Positions 36,783 to 44,571 of a stretch of 64,000 nucleotides of DNA are shown one piece after another (position 1 is the first letter of the stretch; each line of letters starts with the position of its first letter). The notes beneath the pieces were generated by a model. It was not told where the DNA came from, ran no database searches, and saw only the letters and a list, made by a program, of their open reading frames with translations. The position numbers and the translations under genes were made by a program. This DNA comes from Bacteroidia bacterium (lineage in GTDB: Bacteria; Bacteroidota; Bacteroidia; J057), in assembly GCA_041391665.1 (NCBI GenBank), contig JAWKNO010000002.1, positions 1,798,001-1,862,000 on the forward strand, written 5' to 3'.

Positions 36783-38220
36783 TCCGGTTCAGCGATTTTA
36801 CAAAACCACTGTTGTAATTTCCCAATACTTTTCCGGAAGAAGGGCGAATGACATTTTTCAAAAAGGCTTTTTCTCCCACCCCAAACTTATCGGCTATAAA
36901 GGTATCCCCGGTAATAATACTCGAATTTTCATGATACACGATACGGAAGCTGCCATTTCCCAGATGCTCAGCCACAACCAACCGCCCCGGTTCCCAGGTA
37001 AACTCGACTCTGTCACCCGTCTTCAGGTCGGCAACCCGTACACTTTGAATACTGAATGTTCTCGGGCCAGATGAAGGCGTGGGTTGTGGATTGGAAGCGA
37101 CTACAGGTTCAGGCTCTTTGATATCTGCGAGCAGTCCTTTCAACGCATCAAATATCTGGTCATCGCCGTAAACGATCAGTTTTTCTTTTCCAAACCGGTA
37201 AAACCCTTCCAGCACCTGCGTATTTTTCAAACTATCGCCAAAGATGATAATTCCCTTAAGATCAGCCATGGGCAGGTGTGGGGTGATCGAATGTTCGGCA
37301 TATCGGGCTACCTGCTGGCTGCGGATCATTGTCAGGTTATCAATTTCTCTTTGAATCAGCGACACATTCAAATCAGAATTGGGTGCGGGAGAAAGAGTAA
37401 GCCGGACAGATATGAACGGCCTCCGGCTTTTGAGCAATTGTTCATTCCATTCCGCTGCGAGTCGTGTTTTTTTCCGGTATTCTGATTCTTTATCTGCCTG
37501 GGTATGAAGCACATGCAGGCTCTCATCCGCTTTATCCACCACAAACTTCGTAATTACCCCAACCCTTGGATCAGTCCCAAACCCGGGGTAAGACTGGTGA
37601 GTAAGCGTCTGAAGGTTGCTGGCAGACAGCACCTGCGTCAAACTGACATTCAAATCTTCGTTTAACCCCTCTACAACGGCAAATACGCCGGGGGTTTCAA
37701 GTTCTCGGCGGTTGATTTTATGAGAAAGAATCAAATGCGAAAACGAGGGTATAACGGAGGTAATATCTCTTTCAAACGACCTTTGCTCCAGGTATTCCAG
37801 AATCGTCTCTTTAGCTTTAAACGAAATATTAGGCGAAAACCCTACTTTTATGGGGATGAGATCAGAGGTACTCAATTCCTCACCGGCATCAGACATGCTG
37901 GAAAGAATACGGAGATAAGACTCCCGTATATCCTCAACAATACTGTCAAGCAATTCGACATAAGCACGACTGTAGCCAAAAAAATCCAAATTCCCCCCCG
38001 CTGTAACCCTTTCGTAAAAATTACCGATCGCTTTGTCGTCGCCTTTTTCAGCATCGGCCTGGTAAGACTGCCCATAATTTACCCGACCGCTATCGAGGTA
38101 AAAAAACAAAGAAAATCGATCTCTGCCATTTTTTTCGATGCGGGTAAATTTCCCCTCAAAAGGTTCTACCGCACCAATAACACAAAAATCATCAAAGTAT
38201 AATGCCAGGGTTCTGTTCAT
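36772..38220 (-). CDS. Degenerate Hsp70/actin-fold protein
   Basis: A 482-residue protein of no named family. Its layout parallels an Hsp70 ATPase: an N-terminal ASKHA-like subdomain (TLALYFDDFCVIGAVEPFEG), a segment IPIKVGFSPNISFKAKETIL where Hsp70 has its domain-switching region, PGVFAVVEGLNEDLNVSLTQV in place of phosphate 2, and LKGIIIFGDSLKNTQVLEGFYRFG resembling the adenosine-motif strand. The glycine-rich loops are lost, so it may be a non-hydrolysing partner. The C-terminal ~90 residues look beta-rich (DRVEFTWEPGRLVVAEHLGNGSF). The ATG at 38218-38220 was chosen over an upstream start at 38286 because it abuts the PP2C stop (TGATATG). It resembles the N-terminal part of the 801-residue protein at 15-17.4 kb. 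Confidence 0.55.
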   Translation of the reverse strand: MNRTLALYFDDFCVIGAVEPFEGKFTRIEKNGRDRFSLFFYLDSGRVNYGQSYQADAEKGDDKAIGNFYERVTAGGNLDFFGYSRAYVELLDSIVEDIRESYLRILSSMSDAGEELSTSDLIPIKVGFSPNISFKAKETILEYLEQRSFERDITSVIPSFSHLILSHKINRRELETPGVFAVVEGLNEDLNVSLTQVLSASNLQTLTHQSYPGFGTDPRVGVITKFVVDKADESLHVLHTQADKESEYRKKTRLAAEWNEQLLKSRRPFISVRLTLSPAPNSDLNVSLIQREIDNLTMIRSQQVARYAEHSITPHLPMADLKGIIIFGDSLKNTQVLEGFYRFGKEKLIVYGDDQIFDALKGLLADIKEPEPVVASNPQPTPSSGPRTFSIQSVRVADLKTGDRVEFTWEPGRLVVAEHLGNGSFRIVYHENSSIITGDTFIADKFGVGEKAFLKNVIRPSSGKVLGNYNSGFVKSLNRITS

Positions 38221-38221
38221 A

Positions 38222-38974
38222 TCAATGTCTGTAACAACAAGCCGTGATATTATCTTTGCCGCCAGCATCGTAAGCTGCATCGACAATTGCCTGGCAAAGG
38301 TCGGGATTTTGGTGGTTTTTTAAAATTACTTCGCGGATTTGATCATCCAATAATGCATCAGGTACACCGTCGGAGAAGGCAAAGAGGATTTCACCATGTT
38401 GAAGCTCATATGGGCCGCTGACGGTTATACTCATTTCTTCAGGATTCATACCGATAGCCGAAAACATTACATTACGACGTGGATGCGTACGCGCTTCTGC
38501 CAAAGTGATTTCCCCCCGGTCCAGCAATTGCTGCACGATGCTATGATCTTTGGTCAATTGAACAAGCTGAGCCTCTTTGTTGTAAAGATATACCCGGCTA
38601 TCGCCAATATTGATCAGGTGATATCGCCCGCCGGAAACCAGAAATCCGGAAAGTGTCGTACCGCAACCAAAATAAGCCTGATCGTCCTGGCTTTTCTGAT
38701 ATACGCGTTCCGCCGCGATCATCGCGGTTTCATGAAGAAACTGCTTTTCATCGACGATAAAAGGATCTTTTTCGAAGGTATGTTTAAACACCTCCACACA
38801 CAATTCACTGGCAAACTCACCATGTGCATGCCCGCCTACCCCATCAGCAACAAATACCAGGCGGCCATTGAAAGTATGCGGTGACGTGTACCAAGCATCC
38901 TGCTGGGAGGGTTTTCTTCCCTGGATGGAATAGCCAGACACCTTGGGCAATATGGGGGCAGCGGTTGGTTCCAA
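38222..38974 (-). CDS. PP2C-family protein serine/threonine phosphatase
   Basis: A 250-residue PPM/PP2C phosphatase with all metal-binding acids visible: QQDAW (D26), FVADGVGGHAHGE (D44), NIGDSRVYLY (D125), FAFSDGVPDAL (D202) and GGKDNITA (D241). The start is TTG at 38974; no ATG lies between the preceding gene's stop and the conserved N-terminus, and the next methionine is at residue 85, past the metal motifs. It lies 15 bp after the Hsp70-like gene and its stop abuts the next gene. It probably reverses phosphorylation by the kinase gene that converges on this operon. Confidence 0.9.
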   Translation of the reverse strand: MEPTAAPILPKVSGYSIQGRKPSQQDAWYTSPHTFNGRLVFVADGVGGHAHGEFASELCVEVFKHTFEKDPFIVDEKQFLHETAMIAAERVYQKSQDDQAYFGCGTTLSGFLVSGGRYHLINIGDSRVYLYNKEAQLVQLTKDHSIVQQLLDRGEITLAEARTHPRRNVMFSAIGMNPEEMSITVSGPYELQHGEILFAFSDGVPDALLDDQIREVILKNHQNPDLCQAIVDAAYDAGGKDNITACCYRH

Positions 38975-38989
38975 TGAAATATCAGGCGG

Positions 38990-41900
38990 TTAATTTTTAT
39001 AAATCTCAGGTACGAGGAATTTTTCCAGAAAACACATGCCTTCCAACACCAGCATCGAATGTTTAAATTCAAAATTGCTGCTGCTTTTCGCCTTTTTATA
39101 TTCGGCATCGTTGGTGATATATCCTTTGAGATAATTGGAAATCTCATTGGTCTTTTCCTTCAATGCCCGTGTATTGGAAATAATCCCGGTTTGAGAAGGG
39201 CCAACAAAGTCCAGATAGATATCCAGAAATTTATTAAACTCCTCATACGTTTGCGGGAATTTCAGCTTTAGATTCAGGCTCTCAAAGTGTTCACTCGAAA
39301 TGGTAGCAATACGCGGAACCTCTTCCAGTTCATTTCCTTCTTTCCGGATAGAGAAGCCGGATTCTCCAAAAATATCAGAATTGTTCCGAAGGTTTTCTCC
39401 TAGTTTTACGCGCTCATCAGAGGTCGCCGAAACCAATCCTTTGGCTACCTCAGACTTATTGTCTTCGCGAATATCATTTTGTTTGACCACAACAATTTTA
39501 TTTCCCCCTTCGCCAAAACCGGTCTGGAAACAACGGGTAAAATAGTCAGAAGCCATTTGTTTGCCTGGATAAGTATCGAGCCAGTCAAAAATTCGCCCGC
39601 CTTTTCCAAAGGGGAAGAGGTTTACTTTATTGACTTCGTTCAGGAAAGGATAGTCTTCGATCGTTTTTCGGAGCAACTGGCCACTGTAATACAGCAGCAG
39701 CCCGGTCATATATGCCGGAAGGGCAAATAATGTCGGGTTTGTCCTTCCCAGGAATGCATAAAAATGCTCAAATTCATTTCCCCGAAGCCGGTCAAATACG
39801 GCATTCAGGAAAAAGGGCGCATTGTCCTGGTTAATCGTTTTGATATTGGGAATCGTCAGTGACGATTTGGGATTGTCGTGGTAACTGACCAATGCCCTGC
39901 GGAAACTTTCCGACTGGCGGGACGCGTCAGCAATCAATCCGGCTGCAAGGCGAAGTGAACTTTGTTTCACCAGTTTATACCCGCCATCATTCAGATCCAT
40001 TGCGATCAGCAGAATATCGCTGGTACTACCCCCGACGTCTATTCCCAGAAAAACATTATCTTCCTGAAGTGAGACACCGGTAGCCAATGCATAATTGGAA
40101 ACGGCTTCGGATTCTGTGAGAGCGGCATCATCCAACTTAACGGTCACATTGGTGATAGGCGCGATCGTGTTGACGATGTTTTGAAATAGCTGACCGTACT
40201 GAAGCTTTTCTCCGTTGGTGAAAGATCCGGGGAATGACCACCGAAGTTTAGACGGCCGAAAATTATTGGCATACAAATCGGCTATAGATTTCAGGTAAAC
40301 CGCCTTGAGATATGCACTTTTTTTATGATTGTCGCCGTCTTCTGTAAGCCATTTCATGCTGTGGTGAAGTATCCCGGCATTGGTTACAATGTGGCGGCTA
40401 TCCATACTTTTAATATGAATATTGGGTTCGAAAATCGGGACTCCCCCCGCGATTTCTTCTTCTCCCATACCCGAAACCAGATACTGTGGGTTGTGTTCAT
40501 GTACCCATGACTTAATCTGCCCATTGGGTGCACTTTCATTTTGGAAGAAATACAATTCGTGCGGCATGGCAATTTTCAGATTGCCGGGATCCAGATTTTC
40601 TGAACCCACGAGTACCATTCTCCGATTGGAAAAAGGAATGGGTTTTACATCGCTTCCGTTGCCTCTGGCAAATTGTACGCAGGAGTTGTTGGATCCAAAA
40701 TCTATCCCGATCACCACGTCGGTAAATGAACTTACCCGGCTCAGGTCTTTTATTTTATGATCTCCCATCGAGTCATCTTCGGGCTTTTTCACAATCAGGT
40801 AACCCACAACCCGCTCTTCGCCATCTATATTTTTGCGAATCTCTAGACCCGCAACCGGAACATCGGTTTTAATGATATCATATTTGTGGAAAGAGCTGTC
40901 GAGCGTACCACCCGGATAAGAAATCAACTTTTCTACTTTTACAGAAGCAGAAGGACTTACCTGGTCGGCATAGATAATTTTACCTTTTTCATTCACCAGG
41001 ATACTCTGGTCTGAGGCATTTTTGAAGAAGGGAACCATCTTGGTTCCACGATCTGCCTGAGGAAATTCTGAATAGAGATAATAACTGTTCCAGTGTTCTG
41101 ATACAAAGTTAGGCCACATGATGACCCTTCGGTCATTTTCAAGCGGCTGCATTTCATATTCCCTGGCGGTGAGGTTCATTTTTTTGTCATCGATCACCAG
41201 ATGGAGTTCGACAACCAGCTTATAATCGGAGGGTTTTACATAACAGCGAAGCTCGTGGTGATTGTCTTTAGGCGTGCCAATGAGGTCTCCGATCTGATTG
41301 CGGAAAAGAATCAATCCTTTTTCGCTCAGGGGAATGGGGAAATATAAATATTGTGGTTCCTGCTCCGGCTCGCGCGGATTATACCCTGGGTTCAATACTT
41401 CTACAAAATGCATTGCCGACTGACGAAGCGGCTGTTTTTCATCCTCTTCGATAAACTCAATGATATAGTCTTCATTGAGGAGAATATCTTTCGGATCAAC
41501 CTCTACGACCCCGTCCTCTTTGCGGGGCTTAAAGGAAACCCTTCCATCGCGGAATATATAAAGGCTTTGTTTGACATTGAAGAGACTGTGGAAAGGCTCT
41601 GCAAAATTGAGCGCAGCATCGAGCGTACCTTCGTCAACAATCGCACTTCCGGTAGTTTTGATCGTCTGCTGCCACTTACGGAGAAAATCTTTAAATCCGT
41701 CAAATTCCAGCCGTGGTTTATTGTTCCGGTTGAAGTTTACTTCACGCTCATAATCTTCAAAATGGTCATTGACATTTTTGACCAGAAGATACAATTTCTG
41801 AAGTTGGTCTTTATTTCTTTCGATAAACGGCAGCGGATCGACAAATGATCCATTGCGGTACCAGGGCATATCTGCAGTTTGGGAAAGCCCTGTATAATCA

Positions 41901-42448
41901 ACAGAAGTAAAAACCAGCGAATAAGGCGAAGTAGCGCCAATCAGCTTACCTGCATAATAGATTAGTTGCGTGGTAGGCTTTTCATCAGGATTTTCCTTTC
42001 TTTTGGTCGGATTGGTCCATAGGTCTTCATCTTCAAAGAGCATTCGGCCCAGAGCCGAAGGGATATCAAATAATTGTCCGTCAGCGGAAAAATCCATAGC
42101 AATCGGATCACTCAGGCGGATACGATCCGGGAAAAGCGCAATACAGGCCATCAGCCCTTTCCACTCCGCTACCAGCCGGTCATAAAACTCAACAAGCCCC
42201 GACTTTTTGATATTAGCTTCCACCTGCGTATAGGGGAAGGCAAAACCAAACAACCGGGCACGAGCCCACGGAGTTGGAATCCCTGAAACCAGGGTATTCA
42301 TCACGTCGGCATCTACCTCTTTATCAATATTGGTTTCAATCCCCTGAATATAGGGTTGCGCTTCGTCGAAGAGGTGCCATTCGCCCCGCTTACCGCTTTT
42401 TGAGGTCGAACTGTTTTTTATGAGTAATGCTTTGGTCGTGTCAGCCAT
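38990..42448 (-). CDS. Giant Hsp70-like ATPase with long N-terminal region
   Basis: A 1152-residue protein. Residues 1 to about 570 have no family I recognise. From about 575 there is an Hsp70/actin-type ATPase: phosphate-1 loop VVIGIDFGSNNSCVQFARG (D583) and phosphate-2 loop FLGIDVGGSTSDILLIAMD (D804), both intact, so ATP binding is likely. The spacing of the two loops (about 220 residues) is longer than in DnaK, and no canonical substrate-binding domain is visible at the C-terminus; it ends with charged helices and the helix SSSNFEFKHSMLVLEGMCF. It is 21 bp after the tubulin-like gene and 15 bp before PP2C, in one operon. The role is probably assembly or remodelling of the neighbouring proteins, by inference. 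Confidence 0.75.
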   Translation of the reverse strand: MADTTKALLIKNSSTSKSGKRGEWHLFDEAQPYIQGIETNIDKEVDADVMNTLVSGIPTPWARARLFGFAFPYTQVEANIKKSGLVEFYDRLVAEWKGLMACIALFPDRIRLSDPIAMDFSADGQLFDIPSALGRMLFEDEDLWTNPTKRKENPDEKPTTQLIYYAGKLIGATSPYSLVFTSVDYTGLSQTADMPWYRNGSFVDPLPFIERNKDQLQKLYLLVKNVNDHFEDYEREVNFNRNNKPRLEFDGFKDFLRKWQQTIKTTGSAIVDEGTLDAALNFAEPFHSLFNVKQSLYIFRDGRVSFKPRKEDGVVEVDPKDILLNEDYIIEFIEEDEKQPLRQSAMHFVEVLNPGYNPREPEQEPQYLYFPIPLSEKGLILFRNQIGDLIGTPKDNHHELRCYVKPSDYKLVVELHLVIDDKKMNLTAREYEMQPLENDRRVIMWPNFVSEHWNSYYLYSEFPQADRGTKMVPFFKNASDQSILVNEKGKIIYADQVSPSASVKVEKLISYPGGTLDSSFHKYDIIKTDVPVAGLEIRKNIDGEERVVGYLIVKKPEDDSMGDHKIKDLSRVSSFTDVVIGIDFGSNNSCVQFARGNGSDVKPIPFSNRRMVLVGSENLDPGNLKIAMPHELYFFQNESAPNGQIKSWVHEHNPQYLVSGMGEEEIAGGVPIFEPNIHIKSMDSRHIVTNAGILHHSMKWLTEDGDNHKKSAYLKAVYLKSIADLYANNFRPSKLRWSFPGSFTNGEKLQYGQLFQNIVNTIAPITNVTVKLDDAALTESEAVSNYALATGVSLQEDNVFLGIDVGGSTSDILLIAMDLNDGGYKLVKQSSLRLAAGLIADASRQSESFRRALVSYHDNPKSSLTIPNIKTINQDNAPFFLNAVFDRLRGNEFEHFYAFLGRTNPTLFALPAYMTGLLLYYSGQLLRKTIEDYPFLNEVNKVNLFPFGKGGRIFDWLDTYPGKQMASDYFTRCFQTGFGEGGNKIVVVKQNDIREDNKSEVAKGLVSATSDERVKLGENLRNNSDIFGESGFSIRKEGNELEEVPRIATISSEHFESLNLKLKFPQTYEEFNKFLDIYLDFVGPSQTGIISNTRALKEKTNEISNYLKGYITNDAEYKKAKSSSNFEFKHSMLVLEGMCFLEKFLVPEIYKN

Positions 42449-42469
42449 AAAAGTATTTCCTGAAAATGC

Positions 42470-44053
42470 TTAAGAAAAACTATACAAATCACAAAGAGTG
42501 GCATACATTCGCCGGGTCAGCTTTTCGCACTTGTTGCTGATATTGGGATCGTCCTGGTATTTGATAAATGCATCCTTGAAGGAGTCAAATGCTTTGGTGG
42601 ACGAATCGGAAAAAAAGCCGGTATTGTAGGCGTGTTTTTCGAAATCAGACTTAAACAACTTGCTGTTGTAGGTAAATTTGCGCAATTCACGCCCACTCGT
42701 ACTGCTAAATACATCGGAGCGGAATACAAATTTTTCTCCGCCTCCGGCTGAGTGATACAGTTGACGGAGCCATCCGTCCACAACTGCTTCCTCATTCAAC
42801 CTGAAGTGAAAATAGTTAAAATATTTATGCATGGCCTCCACTTCGCGTGGATCGATATCCTCGTATCCGGAAATACTATTTTTCTTCAGATCGCCATTCT
42901 GTGCTGAATCGTAAAAATACGCGACATTCACCATAAATGACATCGCTACCAGCATACCAAATCGTTTGGCGAGTTTTTCCACTTCCTGGGGCGCTACAAA
43001 ATCAGCAAACTCCAGCACACCGTCTTCCCGTATCGTGCGATAATAGTATTTTACGCCTTGCGGATCTCCTTTGGTTCTTTTGAGTTCGTCTACAGTAGAA
43101 CGGAAAAAATCGTAGGCAGCAAAAGCGGAAAACAACTCGATATAGTGAGAGTCATTCTCCTGGTTTGAACCCCCGGTAAGCGTTTCTGACTCACCGTGGT
43201 TGGTCTGAAAATCCAACCCGGATGTACCCAGCATATAAAATTTCTGATAGGTCTGTTTGACGGTTTTATCTTCGTTGTAAAACATCATCGCAGCCTGCGA
43301 ATTCAGCGCAAATTTATCGGCGGTAGCAACAACCAGTTGCCGGGATACATAATCAGAACTTGGCACTTTGAAGGAGAAATAGCTGGTAAGCAAAATCGCG
43401 CCAAAAAAAGTCTCCTTAAGGGACGAGCCGGGCATAAGAATACGTGCTGCCTCGGCAAATGCTTTGGGAATCACCGGAATAGACGAAGCGCCCGTTCCGC
43501 CAAAAACAGATCCCATAACAAATACTTTAGACTGACCAGCCGTAACCAGAGCCGTTATAAATTTGGCCAGTTGCCCATCGTGATTTTGGCGTACTTCCTC
43601 CAGAATGTTGTGGTGCATGAGGAATGAACCCAGATTGGTTTGCGCGCGATACCCGTGTTTGAGGTCAAATTCGCGGGTATTTTTGGTCAGGAGTAATTCT
43701 GCCAGCGCTGCCTGATCTTTGTTTTTATACTGAAGGTCACCGTATTTGGTAATGCGGGAAAAATTGCCCGTATCCTGGCGGGCATAATCAGGACTGAACT
43801 GGTAATAATTAATTTTTGCGGAGAAGAAGGTGTCTTTCAGTGCATGCTGCTCTTTATTCACCCCTTTGCATTTGGAATAGGTGTCCACAAGATCGTACAG
43901 GCGACGGAAGTTTCCGTTTTCCCTGTCGGTATCCAATGCCAGCATTTCGACAGTTGTGCCATCAAACATGCCCATCGCACAGAGATGAACAAAGGATTCC
44001 AGACAGCGCATGCCCGTTCCGCCAATACCTATTATAAAAATTCTTTCATCCAT
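42470..44053 (-). CDS. Tubulin/FtsZ-like GTPase
   Basis: A 527-residue tubulin-superfamily protein of the divergent tubulin-like group, not FtsZ. The Rossmann start is IIGIGGTGMRCLESFVHL (GIGGTG at 9-14). The tubulin-signature phosphate loop is MGSVFGGTGASSIPVI (181-191), corresponding to the GGGTG(T/S)G of FtsZ/tubulin. MLALDTDRENGNF follows the first strand as in family members. The C-terminal half is unlike FtsZ and has long helices and insertions. Related proteins are reported in clusters with vWA-domain proteins. It sits 29 bp after the small membrane protein gene and 21 bp before the Hsp70-like gene. GTP binding is likely; polymer formation is unproved. Confidence 0.8.
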   Translation of the reverse strand: MDERIFIIGIGGTGMRCLESFVHLCAMGMFDGTTVEMLALDTDRENGNFRRLYDLVDTYSKCKGVNKEQHALKDTFFSAKINYYQFSPDYARQDTGNFSRITKYGDLQYKNKDQAALAELLLTKNTREFDLKHGYRAQTNLGSFLMHHNILEEVRQNHDGQLAKFITALVTAGQSKVFVMGSVFGGTGASSIPVIPKAFAEAARILMPGSSLKETFFGAILLTSYFSFKVPSSDYVSRQLVVATADKFALNSQAAMMFYNEDKTVKQTYQKFYMLGTSGLDFQTNHGESETLTGGSNQENDSHYIELFSAFAAYDFFRSTVDELKRTKGDPQGVKYYYRTIREDGVLEFADFVAPQEVEKLAKRFGMLVAMSFMVNVAYFYDSAQNGDLKKNSISGYEDIDPREVEAMHKYFNYFHFRLNEEAVVDGWLRQLYHSAGGGEKFVFRSDVFSSTSGRELRKFTYNSKLFKSDFEKHAYNTGFFSDSSTKAFDSFKDAFIKYQDDPNISNKCEKLTRRMYATLCDLYSFS

Positions 44054-44082
44054 AGCCGGAATATGTGAATGGGTAGGTTATG

Positions 44083-44529
44083 TTATTTTTTGGAAGGGAA
44101 CCATGTTCCCATTTTGGTTTTGCGAAACACTTTTGACAGACCAAAAGCCAACAGAAAATACAAAACGCCACTGATAGCTACGGAAATTAACGCTGCCTGC
44201 TGAAGTTCTGCGGCCTTTTTACCGGTAAGATCGCTGGTGATCAGCATACTGATGACAAACAAAAGTATGACCAGCAAAATGCCCATGACCAACAGCCATA
44301 TCCTTCTTTTCTGTGGGTCTCTGGGGTTTTTACCCGGCTCGTGAGGGATCAGAAATGCAATGAGCATTGCGATACCGAGAAACACGATGGTGAAGAGAAT
44401 TCCGGTGAAATATGCCTCCATTTTGAGGTTATTCAGCATTGTCGCGGAGACATTGCCCGGGTTGTCAAATATCAGATCCCACAGGTGAATGACGCGGGTG
44501 GTTTGTAACAGAAAAAAAGACTTAATCAT
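44083..44529 (-). CDS. Small membrane protein with three transmembrane helices
   Basis: A 148-residue membrane protein with predicted helices at about residues 39-57 (GILFTIVFLGIAMLIAFLI), 74-95 (IWLLVMGILLVILLFVISMLI) and 117-135 (ISVAISGVLYFLLAFGLS). Basic stretches (GKNPRDPQKRR and the C-terminal FRKTKMGTWFPSKK) suggest cytoplasmic ends. I do not recognise a family. Its position between the vWA lipoprotein and the tubulin-like gene suggests it anchors the complex to the membrane, by context only. Confidence 0.7.
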   Translation of the reverse strand: MIKSFFLLQTTRVIHLWDLIFDNPGNVSATMLNNLKMEAYFTGILFTIVFLGIAMLIAFLIPHEPGKNPRDPQKRRIWLLVMGILLVILLFVISMLITSDLTGKKAAELQQAALISVAISGVLYFLLAFGLSKVFRKTKMGTWFPSKK

Positions 44530-44571
44530 GGCAAAAAATTAGGCTGTATAATGTTTGTGGTAGAATAATCC

